A stretch of 64,000 bases of DNA from Croceivirga sp. Its GTDB lineage: Bacteria; Bacteroidota; Bacteroidia; Flavobacteriales; Flavobacteriaceae. A program made the position numbers and the translations under genes. Below the pieces are notes generated by a model. It was not told where the DNA came from and did not search any database. It worked only from the letters and a program-made list of their open reading frames with translations. The stretch is taken from NCBI GenBank assembly GCA_028284935.1, contig JANQQQ010000010.1, positions 88,673-152,672 on the forward strand, given 5' to 3'. Below, piece by piece: positions 45,489 to 53,995 of this stretch. Each line of letters starts with the position of its first letter. The stretch's first letter is position 1.

Positions 45489-46121
45489 TTAAGGCTGGGG
45501 TGTTAATCGCAAATACGTTTTCACCTCTTCAAAACCTTTTGGGAACAACCTTTCCGCCTCATCATTGCTCACCGAGGGAAGAATCACGCAATCTTCTCCA
45601 TTTTTCCAGTTTGCAGGAGTCGCCAGTGACTCATACTGCGTTAGCTGTAAAGAATCAAGAACCCTTAGTAATTCTTCAAAGTCCCTTCCAGTAGAAGCAG
45701 GATATGTCAAGATGAGTTTCACCTTTTTATCCGGTGCAATAATGAAGACCGAACGGACCGTCATGGTCGTATCATCATTGGGATGAATCATACCGTACAA
45801 TTCAGCTATTTCACGTTTTTCATCGGCAATCAAAGGAAATGCTACATTGGCATTTTGCGTTTCCTCAATGTCCTTTATCCAGTTAAAATGGGACTCTAGG
45901 GAATCTACACTGATTGCCGCCACCTTGACATTTCGTTTATCGAATTCTTCCTTGTAATTGGCCATTGTACCCAGTTCCGTGGTACAAACAGGGGTAAAGT
46001 CAGCGGGGTGCGAAACCAACATGCCCCAACTATCCCCAAGCCATTCATGAAAATCGAGTTTTCCGTCAGTGCTTTTTGCGATGAAATTTGGGGCTACATC
46101 CCCTAGTCTAATTGTGCTCAT
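45489..46121 (-). CDS. 1-Cys peroxiredoxin (Prx6-like)
   Basis: 210 residues from the ATG at 46121 (a longer open frame adds 20 low-complexity codons). The active-site Cys46 lies in HPADFTPVCTTELG, the Prx6/AhpC-TSA motif, and the C-terminal extension (about residues 160-210) is typical of 1-Cys forms, which need glutathione or another thiol to be recycled. A second Cys near residue 168 could act as resolving residue. It reduces H2O2 and alkyl hydroperoxides in the cytosol. It stands alone between a lipoprotein gene and a strong hairpin. Confidence 0.92.
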   Translation of the reverse strand: MSTIRLGDVAPNFIAKSTDGKLDFHEWLGDSWGMLVSHPADFTPVCTTELGTMANYKEEFDKRNVKVAAISVDSLESHFNWIKDIEETQNANVAFPLIADEKREIAELYGMIHPNDDTTMTVRSVFIIAPDKKVKLILTYPASTGRDFEELLRVLDSLQLTQYESLATPANWKNGEDCVILPSVSNDEAERLFPKGFEEVKTYLRLTPQP

Positions 46122-46189
46122 TTTTAATTGATTTTTATTATTAATTCGCTTTTTAATTGATGTATTCTGTTTTAGGTTCATTTAGCAAG

Positions 46190-46504
46190 TTATCGCCGCT
46201 CTATCGCCAATAACTCAATACCCTGTAATGCGCCCACCGGACCACATGGATGGCTTATCCCATCCACCAGGTCGTATACAATTTTTACCCTCAATCCATC
46301 TACCCGGTATTCTTTATCCAAGCTTAATGGAAACAGTGCGTTGTCATTTGCGGTTTCTATAACAAAATCTCCACAATCCTCGGGAGGAGTAAGTAGTTTA
46401 ATTGTTGCACTTACCATAAAGACTTCCGGGGAATCATCGATATTGATACAAGAGGAAAATAGTATTCCCATTGCTATAACCAAGATTTTACCACGTACTC
46501 TCAT
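46190..46504 (-). CDS. Small hypothetical lipoprotein
   Basis: 104 residues with signal and lipobox LFSSC (Cys19) and a C-terminal CGPVG segment. The protein seems to be one beta domain. It resembles the neighbour at 46712 by size and a CG-GPVG pattern, but the two are not clear paralogues. Its promoter carries the 27-bp palindrome (46596-46622), with a -7-like box (46558-46565) 54 bp before the start. Function unknown. Confidence 0.6.
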   Translation of the reverse strand: MRVRGKILVIAMGILFSSCINIDDSPEVFMVSATIKLLTPPEDCGDFVIETANDNALFPLSLDKEYRVDGLRVKIVYDLVDGISHPCGPVGALQGIELLAIERR

Positions 46505-46557
46505 TTAGATTCCTATTTTTTTATTTCTTAAAAATTCCATTTGTTTTGTTTTTAGGG

Positions 46558-46622
46558 CAAAGTTGTATCGCAAAATGCTTTTCTAAAAACATTGGTTGTT
46601 CGGAATACCGCATCTAGGACAA
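46558..46622 (-). promoter_or_regulatory. Palindrome promoter copy 2 (27-bp element plus -7 box)
   Basis: The element spans 46596-46622 and reads TTGTCCTAGATGCGG then TATTCCGAACAA on the minus strand. The -7-like CAACTTTG (46558-46565) begins exactly 30 bp after it. It drives the lipoprotein gene at 46190. Confidence 0.6.
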
Positions 46623-46711
46623 CACACTAAAAATTGTTGTAGGTGTTAAAGGCCATCCTATGAATAAATTTAAAATGCTGAATTCCAGTCTTCTTTGAAA
46701 TGACTTTACCG

Positions 46712-47095
46712 TTAATATTGGAATACTGGATTCCCATTATCGCATGCAATGACTTTTGGCGCGGCAGGCGAGGAGCAATCGCTACTGATATCCCATCGCT
46801 CATTGAACTCCTGCTGTGCTTTTTTGTGCTTTGCTACCATTTCTAAAAAAGCAATGGTATCAATAGTTACAGGAAACGCGATATAACCAACAGGTCCCCC
46901 ACAGGCTTTGCTGCCATAACTTGTATAGTGCCAATCTGCGGGATCGTTGCAACTTGAGGAATTGGCCATATTGTGGATTTTTGACAATAGTTCGTTTAAG
47001 TTTTGTTCTTCCCTTTCCCGATTTGAATCTTCATCATCACATGATATCATTAAAATTGAAAGTATTAGGGTGGTGAAAAATTTAAGATGTCCCAT
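46712..47095 (-). CDS. Small hypothetical lipoprotein with paired cysteines
   Basis: 127 residues: lipobox LMISC (Cys19), an acidic DDEDSNRE linker, then a domain with four cysteines (CNDPADW, KACGGPVGYI, DCSSP, ACDNGNP) that could form two disulfides. Such lipoproteins are frequent in Flavobacteriaceae; no function is known to me. It lies 94 bp after the PorT-like barrel gene and may share its transcript. Confidence 0.6.
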   Translation of the reverse strand: MGHLKFFTTLILSILMISCDDEDSNREREEQNLNELLSKIHNMANSSSCNDPADWHYTSYGSKACGGPVGYIAFPVTIDTIAFLEMVAKHKKAQQEFNERWDISSDCSSPAAPKVIACDNGNPVFQY

Positions 47096-47189
47096 AGCTT
47101 TTTTTGTTTGAAGTGTTTTACTTTTTCAGGTGGCCCTTGGTAATGATTCCCTATTGTTAAATCTTGGAAATCATGATAAAAGGAGGTTT

Positions 47190-47915
47190 TTATTTTAGGG
47201 TGTATTGAAATCCCAATCGAATGGAACGATTGTATACTTTTTGAAAATCAGCCTGCTCTTCCACATTGAGCAAGCCCAAATCGTAGCCCAGACGGATACC
47301 GATATTTTTATTGAAGTCATAACCTAATCCAACAGTCCCTGCTAAGTCAAATGTTCGGTAAAAGTCTTTTACACTTCTACTGGAGGATTCTCCATTGACC
47401 TCACTTTTCATAGTGGCCCCCAGCAAAAATGATGGTTGTAGCCCTCCGTGTATGGACCACTTGGGCTGAAGATGATATTCCAATTGTAATGGAATATCGA
47501 TATAACTCAAGCGAGTGGTATTGGATGCCATGGCATTGATTTCTGTTTTACTTCCTTTTTTGGTAAAACGAAGCTCAGGTTTAACCGATAGTTTTGAATT
47601 TAAGGGAATGGTTGTACCTACTCCCACAAAATAGCCTATAATGGCCTCTTGGGATTCCCCACTGAAAGGGCCGGAACTAGAGCTGGCCCTTGCGTTGCTG
47701 GCTATGGGGTTTTGCCCTTCGGATACTTGTTCAGATGATGCTTCCAAAGGAACTATGCTTTCCCCGTATGGGGAGTATTCATTGTCTACGCTTTGATTGG
47801 AAACATTTGTCCCTCCATTTACAAATAGTGTGTCAAAGACAGCCGCACAACTTGTATTTAAGACAATAAGACCTAGCATTGGGATTACTCTGATTGATAC
47901 AGTTTTTGATTTCAT
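47190..47915 (-). CDS. PorT-like outer-membrane beta-barrel protein
   Basis: 241 residues with a signal peptide (to about residue 25), a Ser/Asn-rich stalk (about 35-85) and an eight-strand barrel pattern (GYFVGVGTTIPLN, LSYIDIPLQLEYHL, GLGYDFNKNIGIRLGYDLGL and a final RLGFQYTLK). It matches the PorT-family barrel fold of Bacteroidota. Function in type IX secretion is not implied by fold alone. Possible operon with the secreted protein at 47988. Confidence 0.75.
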   Translation of the reverse strand: MKSKTVSIRVIPMLGLIVLNTSCAAVFDTLFVNGGTNVSNQSVDNEYSPYGESIVPLEASSEQVSEGQNPIASNARASSSSGPFSGESQEAIIGYFVGVGTTIPLNSKLSVKPELRFTKKGSKTEINAMASNTTRLSYIDIPLQLEYHLQPKWSIHGGLQPSFLLGATMKSEVNGESSSRSVKDFYRTFDLAGTVGLGYDFNKNIGIRLGYDLGLLNVEEQADFQKVYNRSIRLGFQYTLK

Positions 47916-47987
47916 TTTGTTCGTTTTTTGATTCTAAGATTTTTATTGATTGTATGTTGATGAAATGAGTTTTACCGACCAGCTCCT

Positions 47988-48446
47988 TTAATTACATTGA
48001 CCTGAACCCGCTGAAAACACATAAGTAGTATTCCCAAGCTTCCATTTGCCGGCCATCAAATTTTGGATGTATATGGGATAGAAACTTTTAGCTCCCAAGT
48101 AGTCCGTGATTTCCAAATAGTAAGAACCCTGATCTTCCACTACTTTCCAGTTCCCTTGCTTTTCTGCGACTCCAGCTCCATAGGCCCTATTATTTCGATT
48201 GCTGGTGTTCTGCGTTCCTTTAACTGTATAGGAACCATCGTAAGAATAGCTGTACCTACCATTGGGACAGAAATCAATGTAGGTTATGGCACTTGCCACA
48301 TTATCGCTCAGATAGGATGATTCAGAATACATAACAAGCTGGCTACCATTTATGTGGTTTGTCAATTGTTCCACATTGTTTTGTGCGTTGACTTGGGAAT
48401 AGGTTGATGCCAAAAGGGCAAAGAATAGTATATTGAACCTGTTCAT
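47988..48446 (-). CDS. Small secreted protein, lipocalin-like domain
   Basis: 152 residues with a signal peptide (to VNAQ, residue 22). The mature part shows a beta-strand pattern (QLVMYSESSYLSDN, TYIDFCPNGRYSYSYDGSYT, QGNWKVVEDQGSYYLEITD, YVFSAGSGQC) resembling the lipocalin-like/META-type domains of small surface proteins. The family is unknown to me. Two promoter candidates lie upstream: one of the LytTR CAAC type (48750-48812) and one with the 27-bp palindrome (48615-48679), so it may integrate two signals. Confidence 0.6.
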   Translation of the reverse strand: MNRFNILFFALLASTYSQVNAQNNVEQLTNHINGSQLVMYSESSYLSDNVASAITYIDFCPNGRYSYSYDGSYTVKGTQNTSNRNNRAYGAGVAEKQGNWKVVEDQGSYYLEITDYLGAKSFYPIYIQNLMAGKWKLGNTTYVFSAGSGQCN

Positions 48447-48606
48447 TTTCTTTTTTTTATGTTGTAAATTCTTTTATTTAGGAGGGCTTTTAGAACCCTC
48501 TTTTTTGATTGTTGGATGGAGACCCCTTCCTAAATTCAACAAAGCTATTGGCGACCCCATTTTTTTGAATAGGTTGAATTACCTATTTTTCCAGCTACCT
48601 CATTCA

Positions 48607-48645
48607 TTTTTTAGCAAAGTTTGGACAAGAAATCTTGCTAAAAAA
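48607..48645 (-). repeat. 11-bp inverted repeat in leader of secreted-protein gene
   Basis: TTTTTTAGCAA (48607-48617) pairs with TTGCTAAAAAA (48635-48645). It overlaps the -7 box of the palindrome promoter (48615-48622), and TTGTCC lies in its loop on the minus strand. It may be a further operator. The 513-bp gap 48447-48959 holds no clear gene. Confidence 0.4.
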
Positions 48646-48679
48646 TCTTGTATTGTTCGGAATACCGAATCCAGGACAA
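48615..48679 (-). promoter_or_regulatory. Palindrome promoter copy 3 (27-bp element plus -7 box)
   Basis: The element spans 48653-48679 (reads TTGTCCTGGATTCGG then TATTCCGAACAA on the minus strand). A -7-like AAACTTTG (48615-48622) starts exactly 30 bp after it. It is the promoter nearest the secreted-protein gene at 48446. Confidence 0.6.
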
Positions 48680-48749
48680 GCGCCTTGAGTTTTACTTCTT
48701 CATTTTTTGATGGTAACGAGTATTAAGTTTTCGATTTTTTTTTTGAACA

Positions 48750-48812
48750 CAAACCTAAATCCCATGTGTCTAGAAAAGAAGTACTAAGTTGCCAAATGGG
48801 GAATCCATGTTG
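48750..48812 (-). promoter_or_regulatory. CAAC direct-repeat promoter (LytTR-type)
   Basis: On the minus strand CAACAT begins at 48812 and CAACTT at 48791 (21 bp apart). The perfect -7 box TAGGTTTG (48750-48757) begins 34 bp after the second repeat. The promoter at 60493-60559 shows the same spacings. It lies upstream of palindrome copy 3. Confidence 0.6.
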
Positions 48813-48960
48813 TAAGCTATCGTGTGTTTATCATCCATTTTCTCAACCACTTTAAATTGGCCTACATCAGCACTATTTTTTCCTAATGGCTTCCAACCAC
48901 CCAATTATTTTTTCCAACTTTCTTTTTAGATTTTGTTTAGTGTATACTTCATTATCGTTG

Positions 48961-49710
48961 CTATCGGTCAAGCCAATTTCTAAACGCAATTGATCTAACC
49001 CTGCTTATAATTAATTCTCCGTTAAAAGGTGGTTTCAAGTCCACTTTTAAACGACTGTTAAAATACCGATGAACGGACGCAATGGACTCAATATTGGTTA
49101 TACAATTTCTTGTTATTCGAAAAAAGGAATTAAGATTTATTTCCTGTTCCAGATCCGAAAGACTATGGTCAATTATCTTACGTTTCCCATTTTTGAGAAC
49201 AGCAAAGGTCGCCGTCTCTTCCGAGAAAAAATAAGCGACTTCATTGATATTGATAAAACTGATTCTATCACCCATTTGTACAGATATGCGTTGCCTAAAA
49301 CTATTTTTTTGGAAATAGGAAACCAGTTCTTGCAAATCAATGCTCGGTTGATTCTTAGCAAACAAATTTTTGTACTTATCCATGGCGCTTTTCAACTTAG
49401 TTCTTGAGATAGGTTTCAACAAATAACCAATTGAATTTTCTTGGAATGCCTGAATGGCATATTTGTCATAGGCCGTTGTGAAAATAATGGGAGCCTCTAT
49501 TGAAACATGCTTAAAGATTTCAAAAGATAACCCATCGGACAACTGAATATCCATAAAGATGAGATCAGCTTTATTTTTCTTTAACCATTCAATTGATGAT
49601 TTCACAGAGCCCGTTTCTCCAATCACGGAGATATCAGGAAAATGCCTGTTCAACTCCGTTTTTAAATGATTCCTGGAAAGTCTTTCGTCTTCAATTATTA
49701 AAACGTTCAT
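48961..49710 (-). CDS. LytTR-family response regulator
   Basis: 249 residues: receiver with phospho-acceptor Asp54 (FMDIQLSDG) and GYLLKPISRTKL, then a LytTR domain (about 145-249; EVAYFFSEETATFAV, FFRITRNCITNIESI). It overlaps its kinase gene by 4 bp. The three-gene run 51745-48961 (surface-repeat protein, kinase, regulator) is on one strand. The CAAC promoter just downstream (48750-48812) may be a target, because it points to the next genes. Confidence 0.9.
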   Translation of the reverse strand: MNVLIIEDERLSRNHLKTELNRHFPDISVIGETGSVKSSIEWLKKNKADLIFMDIQLSDGLSFEIFKHVSIEAPIIFTTAYDKYAIQAFQENSIGYLLKPISRTKLKSAMDKYKNLFAKNQPSIDLQELVSYFQKNSFRQRISVQMGDRISFININEVAYFFSEETATFAVLKNGKRKIIDHSLSDLEQEINLNSFFRITRNCITNIESIASVHRYFNSRLKVDLKPPFNGELIISRVRSIAFRNWLDR

Positions 49711-50747
49711 AGTAAAGGAATTTTCACGGTAAATCTCTCACTTTCATTAGTGACCATAATCTCAGAGCCATTTACAATTTTATATCGCTTTCTTATCATG
49801 TTCAACCCTATTTTATTTCCTTTTGAAACAACAATTTTTTTGTTTAGCTTATTGCTAACAATCAGTTCATTTCCCATTGATTTTATGTTAACCTCTAAGG
49901 GGTACATTTCATCAACTATGTTGTGCTTAACCGCATTTTCGATTAACAATTGAAGTGTCATTGGAACTATTTTTTTGCTCAGCACCTTTTCATGAATATT
50001 GAAATTTACCTGCAGTCCTTCATCATATCTGAATCTTAGTATTTCAATGAAATTTTCTATGAATTCAAGCTCTTCTTTTAATGGAACCAGGTCCTTTTGG
50101 TCCTGAAATAGCACATAACGATAAATCTCTGAAAGATTCTGAATAAACAATTGGGCGTTATCCTGATTGGACTTGACCAATGCAGATAGAATGCTAAGGC
50201 TGTTGAACAAAAAATGAGGATTGATCTGGTTCTTCAGCTGTATATACTTTAAGCTAAGGTTCTCTTGATTGAGCCGCTCATTCTCCATTTCCTTTTCATT
50301 GCTTGCCCTTATTTGAAAATGTATCTCAAGAATCGTAAGGGTAAATACTCCAATGAGCAATGCCATCACAAAAGTGTCTCCAAAGATGTTAATATGCTCC
50401 TTCAGCTCAAACTCATTGATGTTTTGTGTAAGCTCTATGATTACACCAGTTGTAAAGACCAGTATGGCCGTAATAAAAAACATTGAAACGATTTCCAATA
50501 CTAACCTGAGGTAAACCTTGGAAGAAAAGAAGCGATTTAACAACCGTACTACCTTGAAAATAAGAAAGATATTAAGTAGGAGTACAGGCAAATTAAAGAA
50601 GAACTCCTGGACTAGTTTTGGAAAAAAGCTTGTCTGATCCTCTACCAGCAAAAACCGAAAATATAACAACAGTAGAAAGTATAGGACAACCCCAATAATC
50701 GAGGTCGTCCATATCCTTGTTTTATTTGATTTCATGAAGTTCTTCAT
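49707..50747 (-). CDS. LytS-type membrane histidine kinase
   Basis: 346 residues with four N-terminal helices (about 15-135), a short coiled coil (about 150-175), then LKNQINPHFLFNSLS (phospho-accepting His of the His_kinase family) and LLIENAVKHNIV plus KIGLNMIRKR of the ATPase part. It passes phosphate to the overlapping LytTR regulator. The signal is unknown. The upstream gene, a surface-repeat protein, ends 23 bp before this start and may supply or sense it. Confidence 0.9.
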   Translation of the reverse strand: MKNFMKSNKTRIWTTSIIGVVLYFLLLLYFRFLLVEDQTSFFPKLVQEFFFNLPVLLLNIFLIFKVVRLLNRFFSSKVYLRLVLEIVSMFFITAILVFTTGVIIELTQNINEFELKEHINIFGDTFVMALLIGVFTLTILEIHFQIRASNEKEMENERLNQENLSLKYIQLKNQINPHFLFNSLSILSALVKSNQDNAQLFIQNLSEIYRYVLFQDQKDLVPLKEELEFIENFIEILRFRYDEGLQVNFNIHEKVLSKKIVPMTLQLLIENAVKHNIVDEMYPLEVNIKSMGNELIVSNKLNKKIVVSKGNKIGLNMIRKRYKIVNGSEIMVTNESERFTVKIPLL

Positions 50748-50770
50748 TTAGCAATGCAGAATGCTCAAAA

Positions 50771-51745
50771 TTAAAGTTCTAAGGCAACACCAAGATTGAA
50801 ACCTATCCAGGCACTTATCAATCGATCATCATTGACATCTTCGAAAATAGTGTAGGGGACATTTAAAGTTCCGAATGCTCCCTCAACTTCTTGATCCGTG
50901 ATATAGGTGTTAAGTGATGGCCCGGCAACTATTTTAAATGTATCATTTAGGGAATACTGAAAATTAAAATCAAGTTTGCCCAAGATATTCAAGCCATCCC
51001 ATTTACCATTGTAAATAATGTTATTGCCGCTCAGCTCCAATGAGATTCCGTGCCTTTTGGCAAACGAAAACAACGATCCAAATCCCAAACCGGCGCTATA
51101 AACATTTTCGCCCTTAAACCGGGAATAGCCTGTTTTGATAATTGTATAGAATTCCCTAGCGCCAAATTTAAAACTTGTATTTGCAAATAGTGTTTCCCCA
51201 CCAGATACTTCTAAGGCATAGTACCCATTTTTTACAATGTTAATTAGTCCAATGGGGGTTCCACTGGAAATTGTATCTGAAACGTTGATCAGTCCAAGCT
51301 GCAAGCCATTTAGTCTTTTTGTATAATTGAAAAGTCCAAGTTGTAACCCTTTGTGCTCCGCTCTAACGACATTGGATAATCCCATCTGAAATCCTTTGGA
51401 ATTTTGACCAGCTATGTTGGCAATCCCCGAAATCTGAATTCCCTGGGTACTTCCAGTATTTATATTGGCCAATCCTCCAAATTGAAATCCTCTGACATTT
51501 CCTTTATTATAATTGACCAAGCCTCCAAATTCAAACCCATTTACCCCGCCATTAAGCCCCATTAGAATATTGAACGAGACATTATTGGTATAGTCAGTGG
51601 AATTTACTCCGTTGGTGCCCAACGGATAAATAAATGTGATTTGTGATTTTCTAATTTCTTTTTTGTCCTGAGCATTCGTTAACACACTCCATCCCGATAA
51701 TAGAATAATAAGTATCATTCCTTTTAATTTCTTATGCAAACCCAT
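50771..51745 (-). CDS. LA_2272-type surface repeat protein
   Basis: 324 residues with a signal peptide (to TNAQ, residue 25). The middle (about 55-170) is built from short repeats such as GFEFGGLVNYNKG, GFQFGGLANINTG, GIQISGIANIAG, GLQLGLFNYT and GLQLGLINVSD. This matches the LA_2272 surface repeat family. The repeats are followed by a beta-barrel-like C-terminus (GISLELSGNNIIY, RLISAWIGFNLGVALEL). It probably sits on or in the outer membrane. It is the first gene of the LytS/LytTR run, so its level is probably tied to that system. Confidence 0.75.
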   Translation of the reverse strand: MGLHKKLKGMILIILLSGWSVLTNAQDKKEIRKSQITFIYPLGTNGVNSTDYTNNVSFNILMGLNGGVNGFEFGGLVNYNKGNVRGFQFGGLANINTGSTQGIQISGIANIAGQNSKGFQMGLSNVVRAEHKGLQLGLFNYTKRLNGLQLGLINVSDTISSGTPIGLINIVKNGYYALEVSGGETLFANTSFKFGAREFYTIIKTGYSRFKGENVYSAGLGFGSLFSFAKRHGISLELSGNNIIYNGKWDGLNILGKLDFNFQYSLNDTFKIVAGPSLNTYITDQEVEGAFGTLNVPYTIFEDVNDDRLISAWIGFNLGVALEL

Positions 51746-52109
51746 TTTGTTTTGTTTTTAAATAATTTTCATGACAAAAGTCTTGGGATTGTTGACCATT
51801 GAAAAGCGCTAACTACTGAACATAAGAGTTAGGGGTATGAACTTTAGGATTCTTTGAATGAATTTAAATTACTTCGGCTATTTATTTGATTTTCAGTATG
51901 TCATTGGTTATGGGTCATACCTGTTTAAAGAAAAAATGACTGGGTTGCCAAACAGTGAATTCGTATCGCAATGCCTACATCGTATTCTCTTTACGTTAAT
52001 GGTCTTTCCTTTAGTTATATAATCATAACAGTGACTATTCCAATTGAATTTAGACCGCTGAAATCCCTTCGGTTGCTTGTTGAAAATGCTTCCTATTTAT
52101 CTGATAGGG

Positions 52110-53291
52110 TCATTTCAATATTGCCTTAAAGATTCCCTCCATGGTCTTCTTGGATTGGATGATTTCATCAAGTTTCCCATAATTCCCATTACTGGCCCAT
52201 GATATGGCCGTTTTCTGATTGGGGAAATATACCATGCTGGCAAAATAACCAATGGCATCTCCGCTATGCAGGTACGCTGGTCCGAAGTCTGTCATTATCC
52301 GAAATATGCCAAGGCCATAATATGTTTCAAAACCATTCCCATCCTGTTCGTTGGGCGCTATCCAATTCATCATTTCCATCAAAGACGCTTCCGATAACAC
52401 TTCTCCTTGGAACAGTTTTTCCATAAATAGGCTCAAATCCGATGTATTCGAGATGAGTCCGCCATCAGCTGAAAAGTAGTCCCATCCACTATAATAGGTG
52501 GAATTGATAAGGTTTAAATTGCTGTAGAGATCAACGTATCCCCTTATTATTCCATCGGGAACGGGGTCGGTTGCCGCAAAACTTGTGAAGCTAAGGTTCA
52601 TTGGGTGGAAAATTTTTTCTTCGAAGACATGGTAAAATGGAAGCCCCGTTACCTCTTCAATGATTAGTCCCAAAAGAATATAATTGGTGTTGGAGTATCT
52701 TACATCCGTTCCAATATCAAAATAGGCATCCCTACCTCGGGAATACTCCAAAAGTTCCTCTGGCTGCCATTCCTTGATTAAGTCATTTAGGGAAGCGGTT
52801 TGGAACGAATTGTCTTGAATATAATTATGGACGCCACTGGAATGGTTCAGCAACTGTCTGATGGTTGCTTCTTTTGCGTTTTCAATTCCATTTAAAACTC
52901 TTTTTGAAAGATATTTGGAAATAGGTTCGTCAAGGTTCAACAAGCCATCCTCCTGAAGCATTAATATAGTGACCGCAGTAAATGTTTTGACAGTACTGCC
53001 CACTCTGGTTATATTACAAGGTTTTAAGTCAATATCACTGGCCAGATCACTTTTTCCAGTGCTCTTAGTATATTGACCTTCAACGTTGCGTACACTAATC
53101 ATAATTCCCGGAACGCCCCTACTGGTGAAATTTTTGGCCAGACTATCGATGCTATTTGCCAACGGGTATTGCGGATTATTGGATATATCATTGGATTCAC
53201 ATTCGTAAAAGGAGGCTTCAAAAACCTCATCTTTTTCCATACAGGCGCCTAGTAGGAACAGTATTATAAGTTGAAGTATTTTTTTCATCAT
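52110..53291 (-). CDS. Lipoprotein serine hydrolase (beta-lactamase family)
   Basis: 393 residues with lipobox LLGAC (Cys17). The active site has STVK (Ser99-Lys102), RYSNTNYILLG (Tyr-Ser-Asn) and YLHSGDAIGYFAS (His-Ser-Gly in the third motif). It is a periplasmic or surface-anchored D-peptidase/esterase. Its start overlaps the stop of the 53288 gene (ATGATGA), so it is translated with it. It is the third gene of the membrane-LytTR run, as the serine hydrolase at 20319 follows a LytTR relic. The 364-bp gap below it holds no clear gene. Confidence 0.85.
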   Translation of the reverse strand: MMKKILQLIILFLLGACMEKDEVFEASFYECESNDISNNPQYPLANSIDSLAKNFTSRGVPGIMISVRNVEGQYTKSTGKSDLASDIDLKPCNITRVGSTVKTFTAVTILMLQEDGLLNLDEPISKYLSKRVLNGIENAKEATIRQLLNHSSGVHNYIQDNSFQTASLNDLIKEWQPEELLEYSRGRDAYFDIGTDVRYSNTNYILLGLIIEEVTGLPFYHVFEEKIFHPMNLSFTSFAATDPVPDGIIRGYVDLYSNLNLINSTYYSGWDYFSADGGLISNTSDLSLFMEKLFQGEVLSEASLMEMMNWIAPNEQDGNGFETYYGLGIFRIMTDFGPAYLHSGDAIGYFASMVYFPNQKTAISWASNGNYGKLDEIIQSKKTMEGIFKAILK

Positions 53292-53887
53292 TGTTCGTTT
53301 TTTTCAAATGGATAGAACCTTAATCCCAAATGGAGATTAGTATGTGCCATTAGGGGAATAAACCCGGGGGAATAGGGGTATTCCAACCACGATTGGTACA
53401 AAATGTATATTTCTGAAGAGTTATTCTCCTTTTGATTAAGGCGATACCCCAGTCCTGTAGTGAATGAAGGCATTAACCTCGAGTTTCCTTTATCGGACCT
53501 GCTTTTGTACTCACCATCTTCAAATTGAAACTCCTGTTGTGTGCTGAACGTTCGTAAGTATCCCAGTCCAATCTTGCTTTTAAGGTTTAGTCCAAAGGAA
53601 GTTTTATAATCAAACCCTAGTTCCAGATTGGCATATAGGCCTTGAAACAGCTTCCTGTGAAACATATATCCAACTGAAATTGAAGGATATAACCTAAAAT
53701 GTCTACTTTCTTTCCAGTTAAATTCCGTCCCAATTTGTACTCCCGGATGTATGGGTGTGCTGAATAGCCGATCATAGGGTATGGCCGTGGACTCGTTGAA
53801 AATGGATAAGGTAACTGGTTGTTGCGCCAAAACATTTTGGGTCAAAAAAAGAATAAAGCACAACAGGGAAAATCTTATTGTCCTCAT
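53288..53887 (-). CDS. Outer-membrane beta-barrel-like protein
   Basis: 199 residues from the ATG at 53887, which begins a signal peptide (MRTIRFSLLCFILFLTQNV); an upstream ATG at 53974 would run through the promoter. The mature part is rich in alternating strands (GVQIGTEFNWKESRHFRLYP, LGYLRTFSTQQEF) and ends in LHLGLRFYPFEKNEQ. It likely forms an eight-strand barrel. It is the first gene behind the GTCC promoter at 53911-53993 and may partner the serine hydrolase encoded after it. Confidence 0.7.
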   Translation of the reverse strand: MRTIRFSLLCFILFLTQNVLAQQPVTLSIFNESTAIPYDRLFSTPIHPGVQIGTEFNWKESRHFRLYPSISVGYMFHRKLFQGLYANLELGFDYKTSFGLNLKSKIGLGYLRTFSTQQEFQFEDGEYKSRSDKGNSRLMPSFTTGLGYRLNQKENNSSEIYILYQSWLEYPYSPGFIPLMAHTNLHLGLRFYPFEKNEQ

Positions 53888-53910
53888 GATTATTGATTGA
53901 TGATGAGGTA

Positions 53911-53993
53911 CAAATTTAAATGCCAAAATTATCCACCTATCCCAGATTTTGGTTTTAATAAGTAAACAGGACAAATAAAGAATTGAAGCGGAC
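53911..53993 (-). promoter_or_regulatory. Promoter with GTCC direct repeats (LytTR-type operator), second copy
   Basis: On the minus strand GTCC begins at 53993 and at 53972 (21 bp apart). A perfect -7 box TAAATTTG (53911-53918) begins 54 bp after the second. Within the 25-bp repeat core 18 positions match the copy at 20188-20212. It lies between the membrane LytTR gene and the barrel gene. Confidence 0.6.
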
Positions 53994-53995
53994 AG

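Noticed and set aside
48776..48940. A 42-codon minus-strand frame in front of the secreted-protein gene that looks protein-like
   Set aside because: The same bases hold the CAAC/LytTR-type promoter repeats; the frame has no start and no homologue I recognise, so I treat it as regulatory DNA.
51809..51832. Inverted repeat CTAACT/AGTTAG before the surface-repeat gene
   Set aside because: Short arms and an imperfect -7 box (GACTTTTG at 51775) give no reliable promoter model.
53888..53974. Longer start for the barrel gene at 53288
   Set aside because: It would translate through the -7 box and reach into the GTCC promoter; a signal peptide begins at 53887.
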